DNA of 64,000 bases from Bradyrhizobium sp. YR681 (lineage in GTDB: Bacteria > Pseudomonadota > Alphaproteobacteria > Rhizobiales > Xanthobacteraceae), in the NCBI RefSeq assembly GCF_000282615.1, contig NZ_AKIY01000205.1:56885-120884 (forward strand). Reading direction: 5' to 3'. The notes under the pieces were generated by a model. It was not told the DNA's origin, ran no database searches, and worked only from the letters and a program-made list of their open reading frames with translations. Position 1 is the stretch's first letter. Each line of letters opens with the position of its first letter. Of the stretch, positions 45,657-52,931 are shown piece by piece. The position numbers and the translations under genes were made by a program.

Positions 45657-47110
45657 GCCCGGGGCCCCGGAATCGGGTTCTGCCAGGGCAGCTGACGGAC
45701 ATCCTCGCCGTTCTGCACTTCGGACAGCGGCTTGACGTAATCCATGTGTCCGCCGAGCGCGGCGTAGTCGGTCAGCTTCATCGTGAACTCGATCGGCGCG
45801 ACCAGCGCCGGTGTCGGAACATAGCCGAACGCACCCGCCGGCATCTGCGTCACATCGACCATGTAGGTGATGCCGCCGCCCGGCCAGACATAGACCGGCG
45901 CGCCGCCGCTGGTGACGCGCGTCAGCGCGTCCTTGACCGAACGCGTCAGCCGCACCGGATTGTCGGTGACACCGGCGCGCAAGGAGCCGCCGGCACCGGC
46001 CATGAACAGCACCGTGCACAGCGCCGGCTCGCAATTCTCCTGGATACGCTCGACCGAGAACTTCAGATCGGCGGGCATCTCGGTCTCGACCGGCTTCAGC
46101 GCCTCATCGAGCACGTAATAGGACGAGTGCTCGCCGGTGGTGGACACCATCAGCATCGAGAGGCCGGGCTTGGCCTCCTTGGCATCGAACGGGCCGAGGA
46201 TCGCGAGCGGATCGGAGATATTGGTGCCGCCCCACCCCGTGCCGGGATCGGCGACCTGGAAGTAGCGGCCGGGCGTCGAGCGGCGCCCCTTCATCTTGAT
46301 GCCGGTGTCGGCGATGTCGAGCAGCTTGCCGGCCTGGTGCTCGCTGAGCACGCCGGTGATGTGGTCGTCGACGACAACGACCTCGTCGACCTTGCCGTGC
46401 CATTGCTTGGCGAACATGCCGATCGTCGCCGAGCCGCAGCCGACGCGCATGCGCTCTTCCTTCATGCCGTTGACGATCGGCGGCTGGCCGGCCTGCACCA
46501 CCACGCTCGCGCCGCCGTCGATGGTGAGCTCGACCGCCTTGCAATTGGCGAGGTCCATCAGCGTGTCGCAGGTGATGCGGCCCTCCTTCTTGGAGCCGCC
46601 GGTCAGATGATGCACGCCGCCGAGCGACAGCATCTGCGAGCCGTATTCGCTGGTCGTGACGTGGCCGACCGCCTCGCCCTGCGCGCGGACGGTCGCGGTT
46701 TCCGGGCCGAGATAGCGATCGGTGTCGATCTTCACCTTGATGCCGCAATAGGAGAAGATGCCCTCGGTGACCACAGTCACCATGTCGACGCCATCGACCT
46801 CCGCGGAGACGATGAACGGCGCCGGCTTGTAGTCGGGATAGGTCGTGCCCGCGCCGATCGCGGTGACGAAGGTCGAGGGTTCATGGACGATCTTGCCGTC
46901 CCAGTCCTCGGTGCGGCTGAACGGCACCAGCTTGCCGCCATGCGAGACCGTGCGCTCCAGGATCACATGCGGATCGACACGGACCAGCTTGCCGTCGTGG
47001 TTGGCATAGCGGTCGCAGGCGCCCGCCGCGCCCGGCTTGATGTAGCACATCACCGGACAGGCATCGCAGCGGATCTTGTCGGCAACAACGCTCGTCGTTT
47101 CAGTCAGCAT
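45653..47110 (-). CDS. 6-hydroxynicotinate reductase-like iron-sulfur protein
   Basis: A 485-residue protein similar to the 6-hydroxynicotinate reductase of Eubacterium barkeri. Four cysteines at 15, 18, 22 and 32 (CDACPVMC, then ACDRY) form an N-terminal 4Fe-4S site. Family enzymes use reduced ferredoxin to convert 6-hydroxynicotinate to 6-oxo-1,4,5,6-tetrahydronicotinate. The gene is first in the minus-strand operon with UPF0280, AA_synth, liv and marR, and is divergent from the NicAB-type dehydrogenase, which would make its substrate. A GTATAC palindrome lies 28 bp before the start. It may also reduce a related hydroxypyridine. Confidence 0.8.
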   Translation of the reverse strand: MLTETTSVVADKIRCDACPVMCYIKPGAAGACDRYANHDGKLVRVDPHVILERTVSHGGKLVPFSRTEDWDGKIVHEPSTFVTAIGAGTTYPDYKPAPFIVSAEVDGVDMVTVVTEGIFSYCGIKVKIDTDRYLGPETATVRAQGEAVGHVTTSEYGSQMLSLGGVHHLTGGSKKEGRITCDTLMDLANCKAVELTIDGGASVVVQAGQPPIVNGMKEERMRVGCGSATIGMFAKQWHGKVDEVVVVDDHITGVLSEHQAGKLLDIADTGIKMKGRRSTPGRYFQVADPGTGWGGTNISDPLAILGPFDAKEAKPGLSMLMVSTTGEHSSYYVLDEALKPVETEMPADLKFSVERIQENCEPALCTVLFMAGAGGSLRAGVTDNPVRLTRSVKDALTRVTSGGAPVYVWPGGGITYMVDVTQMPAGAFGYVPTPALVAPIEFTMKLTDYAALGGHMDYVKPLSEVQNGEDVRQLPWQNPIPGPRA

Positions 47111-47137
47111 GTGCGAGCCAGCGGATCGAGACGGTTA

Positions 47138-47155
47138 TCATTCGTATACGAACGA
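47138..47155. promoter_or_regulatory. GTATAC-centred palindrome before the reductase gene
   Basis: TCATTCGTATACGAACGA contains the perfect 12-bp palindrome TTCGTATACGAA (47141-47152) and, one base pair aside, is palindromic over 20 bp. Sixteen of 18 bases match the site at 36176-36193. It lies 28 bp upstream of the reductase start, inside the 241-bp divergent promoter region shared with the dehydrogenase genes. Confidence 0.65.
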
Positions 47156-47292
47156 TGTTGCGCGCGCTCCCCCGGACCTGTCAAGCGGCGGTGCAGCGCA
47201 AAAGATGCTGCTGCCGCATAAAACCTCATTTGCCTATCCGCTTTGTCCACAAAGCAGGCAGCCGCGCTGCAGTGCGGGATGCGCGGCTTGCA

Positions 47293-47308
47293 CGTTTGTG
47301 TACAAACG
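47293..47308. promoter_or_regulatory. Related palindrome before the dehydrogenase genes
   Basis: CGTTTGTGTACAAACG is palindromic except for the central pair and ends 43 bp before the nicA-like start. It shares the GTTTGT half with 36164-36169 but has a GTGTAC centre. It may bind the same or a related MarR protein; the match is weaker than between the two GTATAC sites. Confidence 0.45.
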
Positions 47309-47351
47309 GTATCGTCACGACGTCAAATTTTAAGCGGGCTTGGGAACGAGG

Positions 47352-47834
47352 ATGATTCAGACACCGATCCGCCTCACCGTGAACGGCAGGATCCACGAGA
47401 TCAGCGCGACGCGAGATACGCCGCTGCTCTACGTGCTGCGCAACGACCTCGCACTCAACGGTCCGAAATACGGCTGCGGTCTCGGCGAATGCGGCACCTG
47501 TACTGTCCTGATCGACGGCGCGGCAGCCCGCTCCTGCGTGATTCCGGTCGGCGGCTGCGCCGGACGCGACATCGTGACGCTCGAAGGGCTCGGCACGCGC
47601 GACAAGCCTGATGTGGTGCAGCAGGCCTTCATCGACGAGCAGGCCGCGCAATGCGGCTATTGCCTCAACGGCATGATCATGACCACCAAGGCACTGCTCG
47701 CGCTCAACCCGCAGCCGACCGAGCAGGAGGCGCTGGCGGCGCTGCGCTACAATCTCTGCCGCTGCGGCACGCATGTCGAAATCCTGCGCGCCGTGATGCG
47801 CGCATCGGGCCAACTCGCCGGGGCCGCGGATTGA
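47352..47834 (+). CDS. nicA: Nicotinate dehydrogenase-type 2Fe-2S subunit (NicA-like)
   Basis: A 160-residue small subunit of the molybdenum hydroxylase family. Eight cysteines for two 2Fe-2S clusters are present: CGLGECGTC and a later cysteine in SCVIPVGG (plant type), then CGYC and CRCG. This matches NicA of Pseudomonas putida and IorA. A TTG four codons before the ATG is possible as start, but the ATG is preferred. It couples by TGATG overlap to the large subunit. The enzyme would hydroxylate nicotinate, or a like ring, at C6 using water. Confidence 0.88.
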   Translation: MIQTPIRLTVNGRIHEISATRDTPLLYVLRNDLALNGPKYGCGLGECGTCTVLIDGAAARSCVIPVGGCAGRDIVTLEGLGTRDKPDVVQQAFIDEQAAQCGYCLNGMIMTTKALLALNPQPTEQEALAALRYNLCRCGTHVEILRAVMRASGQLAGAAD

Positions 47835-50800
47835 TGGCCTCCCCTGTTTCGAACGGAGCCGAACGCGGCTCGCTCGTCGTCGTCCACACCGTGGACGAGG
47901 TCACATCCGAAACCTTCGTCCGCATCACCGCGGACGGCTCGGTCTCCGCCTATAACGGCCATGTCGATCTCGGCACCGGCATCCGCACCGCACTCGGCCA
48001 GATCGTCGCCGAAGAGCTGGATGTCTCCTTTGCGCGCGTCGTCGTGGTGCTCGGCGATACCGCATTGGTACCGAACCAAGGCGCGACGATCGCGAGCGAA
48101 ACGATCCAGATCACCGCGGTTCCCCTGCGCAAGGCCGCAGCCCAGGCGCGGCACTTCCTGATCGCGCGGGCGGCGGAGCGGCTGGAGCTACCGGCCACCG
48201 ATCTCACCATCGAAGACGGCCTCGTCCGCGGCCACGACAATCGCAGCGTCAGCTATGGCGAGCTGATCGGCGGCGAGACGATCCGCCTCGAGCTTGCCGA
48301 CAACGTCGCGGTCAAGGCGGTCGGCGATTACGCCATCGTCGGCCAGTCGATGCCGCGCGTCGACCTGCCGGCCAAGGCCACGGGCGAGCTGACCTTCGTG
48401 CACGACATCCGCCTGCCCGGAATGTTGCACGGCCGCGTGGTGCGGCCGCCCTATGCCGGCGTCGATGCCGGTCCATTCGTCGGGACAAGCTTGCTCGCGG
48501 TCGACGAAGCTTCGGTGCGCGACATTCCCGGTCTCGTCGCCGTGGTTCGCATCGGCGATTTCGTCGGCGTCGTCGCCGAGCGCGAGGAGAATGCGATCCG
48601 CGCGGCCGAGCAGCTCGCGGTGAGCTGGCGGCCGACACCGGCGCTGCCCGATCTCTCCGACGTCGAGGCCGCGCTGCGCGCCAGTCCCTCGACGCCGCGC
48701 AAGCTGATCGACAAGGGCGACGTCGATGCGGCGATCGCTGGCGCGGCCAAGCCGATGCAGCGCACTTACGTCTGGCCGTACCAGATGCACGCCTCGATCG
48801 GCCCATCCTGCGCGGTCGCCGATGTCCAGGACGGCAACATCCGCGTCTGGTCCGGCACGCAGAATCCGCACGTCCTGCGTGCCGACCTCGCACTGCTGGT
48901 CGAACGTCCCGAGAGCGAGATCGAGGTCATCAGGCTGGAGGCGGCCGGCTGTTACGGCCGCAACTGCGCCGATGACGTCACGGCGGATGCGTTGCTGCTC
49001 TCGCGCGCGGTCAGCCGGCCCGTCCGCGTACAGCTGACGCGCGAGCAGGAGCATATCTGGGAGCCCAAGGGCACCGCGCAGCTCATCGACGTCAAGGGCG
49101 GTCTCAACGCCGACGGCGGCATCGCCGGATACGACCTCGCCACGCGCTATCCGTCCAACTCCGCCCCGACGCTCGCCCTTCTGCTGACGGGGCGGATCTC
49201 GCCCGATCCGGCTGTGCTCCAGATGGGCGACCGCACCGCGATCCCGCCCTACGATTACGACCACATGCGCGTCGTCGCGCACGACATGGCGCCGATCGTG
49301 CGCGCCTCCTGGTTTCGCGGCGTCTCGGCGCTGCCGAACACGTTTGCGCATGAATCCTATATCGACGAAGCCGCGACCGAGGCCGGTGTCGATCCCATCG
49401 CATACCGCCTGCGCTATCTCAGGGATCAGCGCGCCGTCGATCTCGTCAATGCGGTCGCCGAACGCGCGGGCTGGACGCCGCGGCCGGTCCGCGAGGAAAA
49501 AGACGGCGAGATCGTGCACGGGCGCGGCTTTGCCTATGCGCTCTACGTCCACAGCAAATTTCCGGGCTATGGCGCGGCGTGGTCGGCCTGGGTCGCCGAC
49601 GTCGCGGTGAACAAGACCACCGGCGACGTCAGCGTGACGCGCGTCGTCGCCGGGCAGGATTCCGGGTTGATGATCAACCCGGACGGCGTGCGCCACCAGA
49701 TCCACGGCAATGTCATCCAGTCCACCAGCCGGGCGCTGATGGAGAAGGTCTCGTTCGAGCGCGGCGCGGTGGCGGCGCGCGAATGGGGCGCCTATCCGAT
49801 CATTCCCTTCCCCGACGTGCCCAAGATCGACGTGCTGATGCTGCCGCGTCAGGACCAGCCGCCGCTGGGCGTCGGCGAGTCCGCCTCCGTGCCGAGCGCC
49901 GCCGCAATCGCGAATGCGATCTTCGATGCCACCGGCGTACGCTTTCGCGAGCCGCCGTTTACGCCCGAGCGGATCCTGAAGGGCCTGTACGGTGAAGCAT
50001 CGCCGGTGCCGGAGGCCCTGCCCGCGCCCGCCGGGCCGCGACCGTCCCGCATCTGGCAAAATCCCTTCGCCAAACGCGCCGGCCTCGCGGCGACGATCGC
50101 GGCGGTCTGCACCGCCGCAATCGGCATCGGCGCGGCTCTCCTGCCCGGACGTGCCATCGCCCCGATCGCGCGCCCCGATGCGTCGGTCTATTCCGCCGCG
50201 ACCATCGCACGCGGCGAGCAGCTTGCCGCGCTCGGCAATTGCGCGGAGTGCCACACTGGCCTCACGGGCGGGCTCAATGCCGGCGGCCGCGCGCTGGAGA
50301 CGCCGTTCGGCACGATCTACTCCACCAACATCACGCCCGACGTCGAGACCGGCATCGGCGCCTGGTCCTACCCCGCCTTCGAGCGCGCGATGCGCGAGGG
50401 GCTGCATCGCGACGGACGGCAGCTCTATCCCGCCTTCCCCTACACGCATTTTGCCAAGACCGGCGATGCCGACATGCAGGCGCTCTACGCCTATCTGATG
50501 GCGCAGCCCGCGGTGCGCGCGACGGCCCCGGAAAACACGCTCGCCTTCCCGTTCAATCTCCGCCCCCTGCTCGCGGGCTGGAACGCGCTGTTTCACCAGA
50601 CGAAGGAATTCAGGCCCGATCCTGCCAAATCCGAGGCCTGGAATCGCGGCGCCTATCTGGTCGAGAGCCTCGGCCATTGCAGCGCCTGCCATTCACCGCG
50701 CAACGCGCTCGGCGCCGAGCAGCGCAATGCCTATCTCGCCGGCGGCTTTGCGGAAGGCTGGGAGGCCCCGCCGCTGACCTCGCTCTCGCACGCGCCGATC

Positions 50801-51355
50801 CCGTGGAACGAGGACGAGCTGTTCACCTATTTGCGCACCGGACATTCGCGCTATCACGGCGTCGCCGCCGGCCCGATGGCGCCGATCGTGAGGGACCTCA
50901 AAGCACTGCCCGACCAGGACATCCGCGCGATGGCGGTCTATCTGAATTCATTCAACGAGGCGGCGGCCGGCCAGACGCAAGACGCGCTTGCCGCCAGGCT
51001 CGAAAGCGCAACGCAAGTCACCATCGCCTCTTCCGCCGGCGCGCGGCTCTATCAGGGTGCCTGCGCCGTCTGCCACGAGGTCGGCGGCCTGCCGCTGTTC
51101 GGCAGCCGGCCCTCGCTCGCGCTCAACAGCAACATTCACAGCGCGACATCGGACAATCTCGTCCAGGTCATCCTGCACGGCATTGCCGAGCCCGTGTCGA
51201 GCGATCTCGGGTACATGCCCGCGTTCAGGAACAGCATGAGCGACGCGCAGGTCGAGGAGCTCGTCAGCTTCCTGCGCCAGCAGTTCGCGCCGGACAAGCC
51301 GGCGTGGAGCGGTATCCGCGAGACGATCGCACGGGTGCGCGCCGCAGCGCACTAG
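47834..51355 (+). CDS. nicB: Nicotinate dehydrogenase-type molybdopterin subunit fused to triheme cytochrome c (NicB-like)
   Basis: A 1173-residue fusion. Residues about 1-730 form the molybdopterin-binding domains (DLGTGIRTALGQIVAEELDV near the N-terminus, SWFRGVSALPNTFAHESYIDE, and GVGESASVPS with the family's catalytic-type glutamate). A membrane helix follows near 750-772, then a cytochrome c region with three CxxCH sites (CAECH near 802, CSACH near 949, CAVCH near 1077). P. putida NicB has the same layout and passes electrons to the respiratory chain. No signal peptide precedes the molybdenum part, so the active site would be cytoplasmic and the hemes periplasmic. Substrate inferred from family and neighbours. 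Confidence 0.88.
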   Translation: MASPVSNGAERGSLVVVHTVDEVTSETFVRITADGSVSAYNGHVDLGTGIRTALGQIVAEELDVSFARVVVVLGDTALVPNQGATIASETIQITAVPLRKAAAQARHFLIARAAERLELPATDLTIEDGLVRGHDNRSVSYGELIGGETIRLELADNVAVKAVGDYAIVGQSMPRVDLPAKATGELTFVHDIRLPGMLHGRVVRPPYAGVDAGPFVGTSLLAVDEASVRDIPGLVAVVRIGDFVGVVAEREENAIRAAEQLAVSWRPTPALPDLSDVEAALRASPSTPRKLIDKGDVDAAIAGAAKPMQRTYVWPYQMHASIGPSCAVADVQDGNIRVWSGTQNPHVLRADLALLVERPESEIEVIRLEAAGCYGRNCADDVTADALLLSRAVSRPVRVQLTREQEHIWEPKGTAQLIDVKGGLNADGGIAGYDLATRYPSNSAPTLALLLTGRISPDPAVLQMGDRTAIPPYDYDHMRVVAHDMAPIVRASWFRGVSALPNTFAHESYIDEAATEAGVDPIAYRLRYLRDQRAVDLVNAVAERAGWTPRPVREEKDGEIVHGRGFAYALYVHSKFPGYGAAWSAWVADVAVNKTTGDVSVTRVVAGQDSGLMINPDGVRHQIHGNVIQSTSRALMEKVSFERGAVAAREWGAYPIIPFPDVPKIDVLMLPRQDQPPLGVGESASVPSAAAIANAIFDATGVRFREPPFTPERILKGLYGEASPVPEALPAPAGPRPSRIWQNPFAKRAGLAATIAAVCTAAIGIGAALLPGRAIAPIARPDASVYSAATIARGEQLAALGNCAECHTGLTGGLNAGGRALETPFGTIYSTNITPDVETGIGAWSYPAFERAMREGLHRDGRQLYPAFPYTHFAKTGDADMQALYAYLMAQPAVRATAPENTLAFPFNLRPLLAGWNALFHQTKEFRPDPAKSEAWNRGAYLVESLGHCSACHSPRNALGAEQRNAYLAGGFAEGWEAPPLTSLSHAPIPWNEDELFTYLRTGHSRYHGVAAGPMAPIVRDLKALPDQDIRAMAVYLNSFNEAAAGQTQDALAARLESATQVTIASSAGARLYQGACAVCHEVGGLPLFGSRPSLALNSNIHSATSDNLVQVILHGIAEPVSSDLGYMPAFRNSMSDAQVEELVSFLRQQFAPDKPAWSGIRETIARVRAAAH

Positions 51356-51397
51356 GCAATACGAAGGAAGGCGTGGCTTGAAGTCCGCCTGCGGCCA

Positions 51398-51516
51398 TCC
51401 TTCGAGACGCCCGCCTGCGGCGGGCCCTCAGGATGAGGGCAGAGTGCGTGGCAGCATTTTGAGCTGCCGCTTAGCCTCATCCTGAGGAGACCGCGGAACG
51501 CGGTCGTCTCGAAGGA
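51398..51516. repeat. Intergenic inverted repeat (TCCTTCGAGACG type)
   Basis: TCCTTCGAGACG (51398-51409) and CGTCTCGAAGGA (51505-51516) are exact complements; CTCAGGATGAGG and CCTCATCCTGAG form an inner pair. The element occupies the gap between the convergent NicB-like and dioxygenase-like genes and could stop transcription from both. Such TTCGAGACGC...CTCAGGATGAGG elements are frequent in Bradyrhizobium relatives. Confidence 0.82.
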
Positions 51517-51543
51517 CGAGGCGCTTGCTCAAACCCCGCCGAG

Positions 51544-52512
51544 CTACGCGTGCTTCTTCGCCTCCACCGGCGGCGTGCCGTGGGTGTGGAAGGATTCGAT
51601 CGTCTTCAGGCCCCAGGCCTGGCCCTTTTTGCGCTCTTCCTCGGTCCACACGATCGGCTTCCAGTCGGGCGCGAGGATGAGGCGGGCGCCGGCGTTGGCG
51701 ACCTCGACGCGGTTGCCGCCGGGCTCGTAGACATAGAGGAAGAAGGTCTGCTGGATCGCATGCTTGTGCGGGCCGGTCTCGATGTGGATTCCGTTCTCCA
51801 GGAAAATATCTGCAGCGCGAAGAATCTCCTCGCGGCTGTCGAGCGCGTAGGTGACGTGGTGGAAGCGGCCGGGCGTGCCTGAGTGGTCGAGCGAATAGGC
51901 AAAATCGTAGCTCTTGTTCGACATCGTCAGCCACATCGCGGCTTCACGGCCATCGTTGAGCACGATCTGCTCGGTCAACCGGCAGCCGAGATAATTCTCG
52001 AAGAACTCGCGGTTGGCCTTGATGTCGACGGCGAGGCAGTTGAGGTGGTCGAGCCTGCGGACATTGACGCCGCGCGCGGGAAAACGCTGCGCCTGGTTCT
52101 TCAGCGCCGGCTTCAGTTCCGGCGGCGCCTGATACCATTCGGTCTCGTAATAGAGCTCGACGATGTGGCCATCGGGATCGCGGCAGCGGAAGGTCGGCCC
52201 CTGCCCCATGTCGCCGTCGATCCAGCCGATGTCGAAGCCGGAGCCTTTCAGCGCGGCAACGCGGCGCTCCAGCGCCTGCTGGCTGCGCGCGCGCAGCGCC
52301 ATGTGCTCCATGCCCGAGGTCTTCGAGGCCGTGAGCTTGAGCGAATACCGCTCGTAATCGTCCCAGCCGCGCAGATAGACCGACTCGCCCTTCTGACCGC
52401 TGACGGTCATGCCCATCACGTCGACGAAGAATTTCAGGCTCTCGTCGGGTTTTGGCGTCAGCAGCTCCATGTGGCCGAGATGGGCAAGATCGAGGATCGG
52501 TTCGGGCTGCAT
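51544..52512 (-). CDS. Type I extradiol ring-cleavage dioxygenase-like protein (VOC family)
   Basis: A 322-residue two-domain VOC protein of the catechol 2,3-dioxygenase type. Domain 1 covers about 10-125 (LGHMELLTPKPDESLKFF) and domain 2 about 150-300. Likely iron ligands are the histidine in LDHLNCLAVD, the histidine of FHHVTYALDS and the glutamate in GGNRVEVANAG. Such enzymes cleave catechols next to the hydroxyls with Fe(II) and O2. The start at 52512 has an AGGAGG site. Its promoter carries a copy of the tetR operator at 26781, which links it to the lactonase-hydratase-aldolase operon rather than to its physical neighbours. Confidence 0.85.
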   Translation of the reverse strand: MQPEPILDLAHLGHMELLTPKPDESLKFFVDVMGMTVSGQKGESVYLRGWDDYERYSLKLTASKTSGMEHMALRARSQQALERRVAALKGSGFDIGWIDGDMGQGPTFRCRDPDGHIVELYYETEWYQAPPELKPALKNQAQRFPARGVNVRRLDHLNCLAVDIKANREFFENYLGCRLTEQIVLNDGREAAMWLTMSNKSYDFAYSLDHSGTPGRFHHVTYALDSREEILRAADIFLENGIHIETGPHKHAIQQTFFLYVYEPGGNRVEVANAGARLILAPDWKPIVWTEEERKKGQAWGLKTIESFHTHGTPPVEAKKHA

Positions 52513-52617
52513 GGGTTCCTCCTGGCACAGCAAGCGATCCGCTGGACCGGATCGCGCGATCGGGTGCAAGCCGCAATTGGCTGATGCGCCCGGGGCGGCA
52601 GCGAGGCCGCAGGTTCA

Positions 52618-52635
52618 TTTGTACTAATGTACAAA
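52618..52635. promoter_or_regulatory. Copy of the TetR operator, TTTGTAC-N4-GTACAAA
   Basis: Identical arms and spacer length to the site at 26781-26798. Together with the downstream TTGACG box on the minus strand (52647-52652) it would place the -10 region in the palindrome, about 105 bp before the dioxygenase start. Confidence 0.7.
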
Positions 52636-52656
52636 TGATTAGGTCCCGTCAACAAA

Positions 52657-52931
52657 TCAAACCCTGCATCCCCGCTCGAACGGCGCCCGCCCGGCGAGGT
52701 CACACATCCTCCGAACGGCGGGCAGACTGCCCGGATGGTAAAATCTTCCTTAATCGCCTGCAGGCCCGCCGGCCTAGAAAAGCGGCATTCCATGGTCGTT
52801 TCCGCGCATAAGTATGCATCAGGAACAAATCTGTCAGCGGAATTGTCGCGGATTTAACGAAGCGGGCGCGCCTGCCGCTTAACCGTTTGTCCAGCGGCGA
52901 CCGGGCATAGTGGAGTGTAAACTCCTCGCTC
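52657..52931. other. Rest of the 419-bp gap between the dioxygenase-like gene and herA
   Basis: Apart from the operator just before it, this stretch holds no convincing gene; open frames here read into the herA antisense strand. It presumably contains the herA promoter. A small hairpin GGAGT-GTAA-ACTCC (52912-52925) lies just before the herA ATG and covers the only GGAG near the start. Confidence 0.5.

Noticed and set aside
48188..50692. An 834-codon minus-strand frame opposite the NicB-like gene
   Set aside because: Composition is typical of an antisense shadow; the plus strand encodes three heme motifs and molybdopterin motifs.
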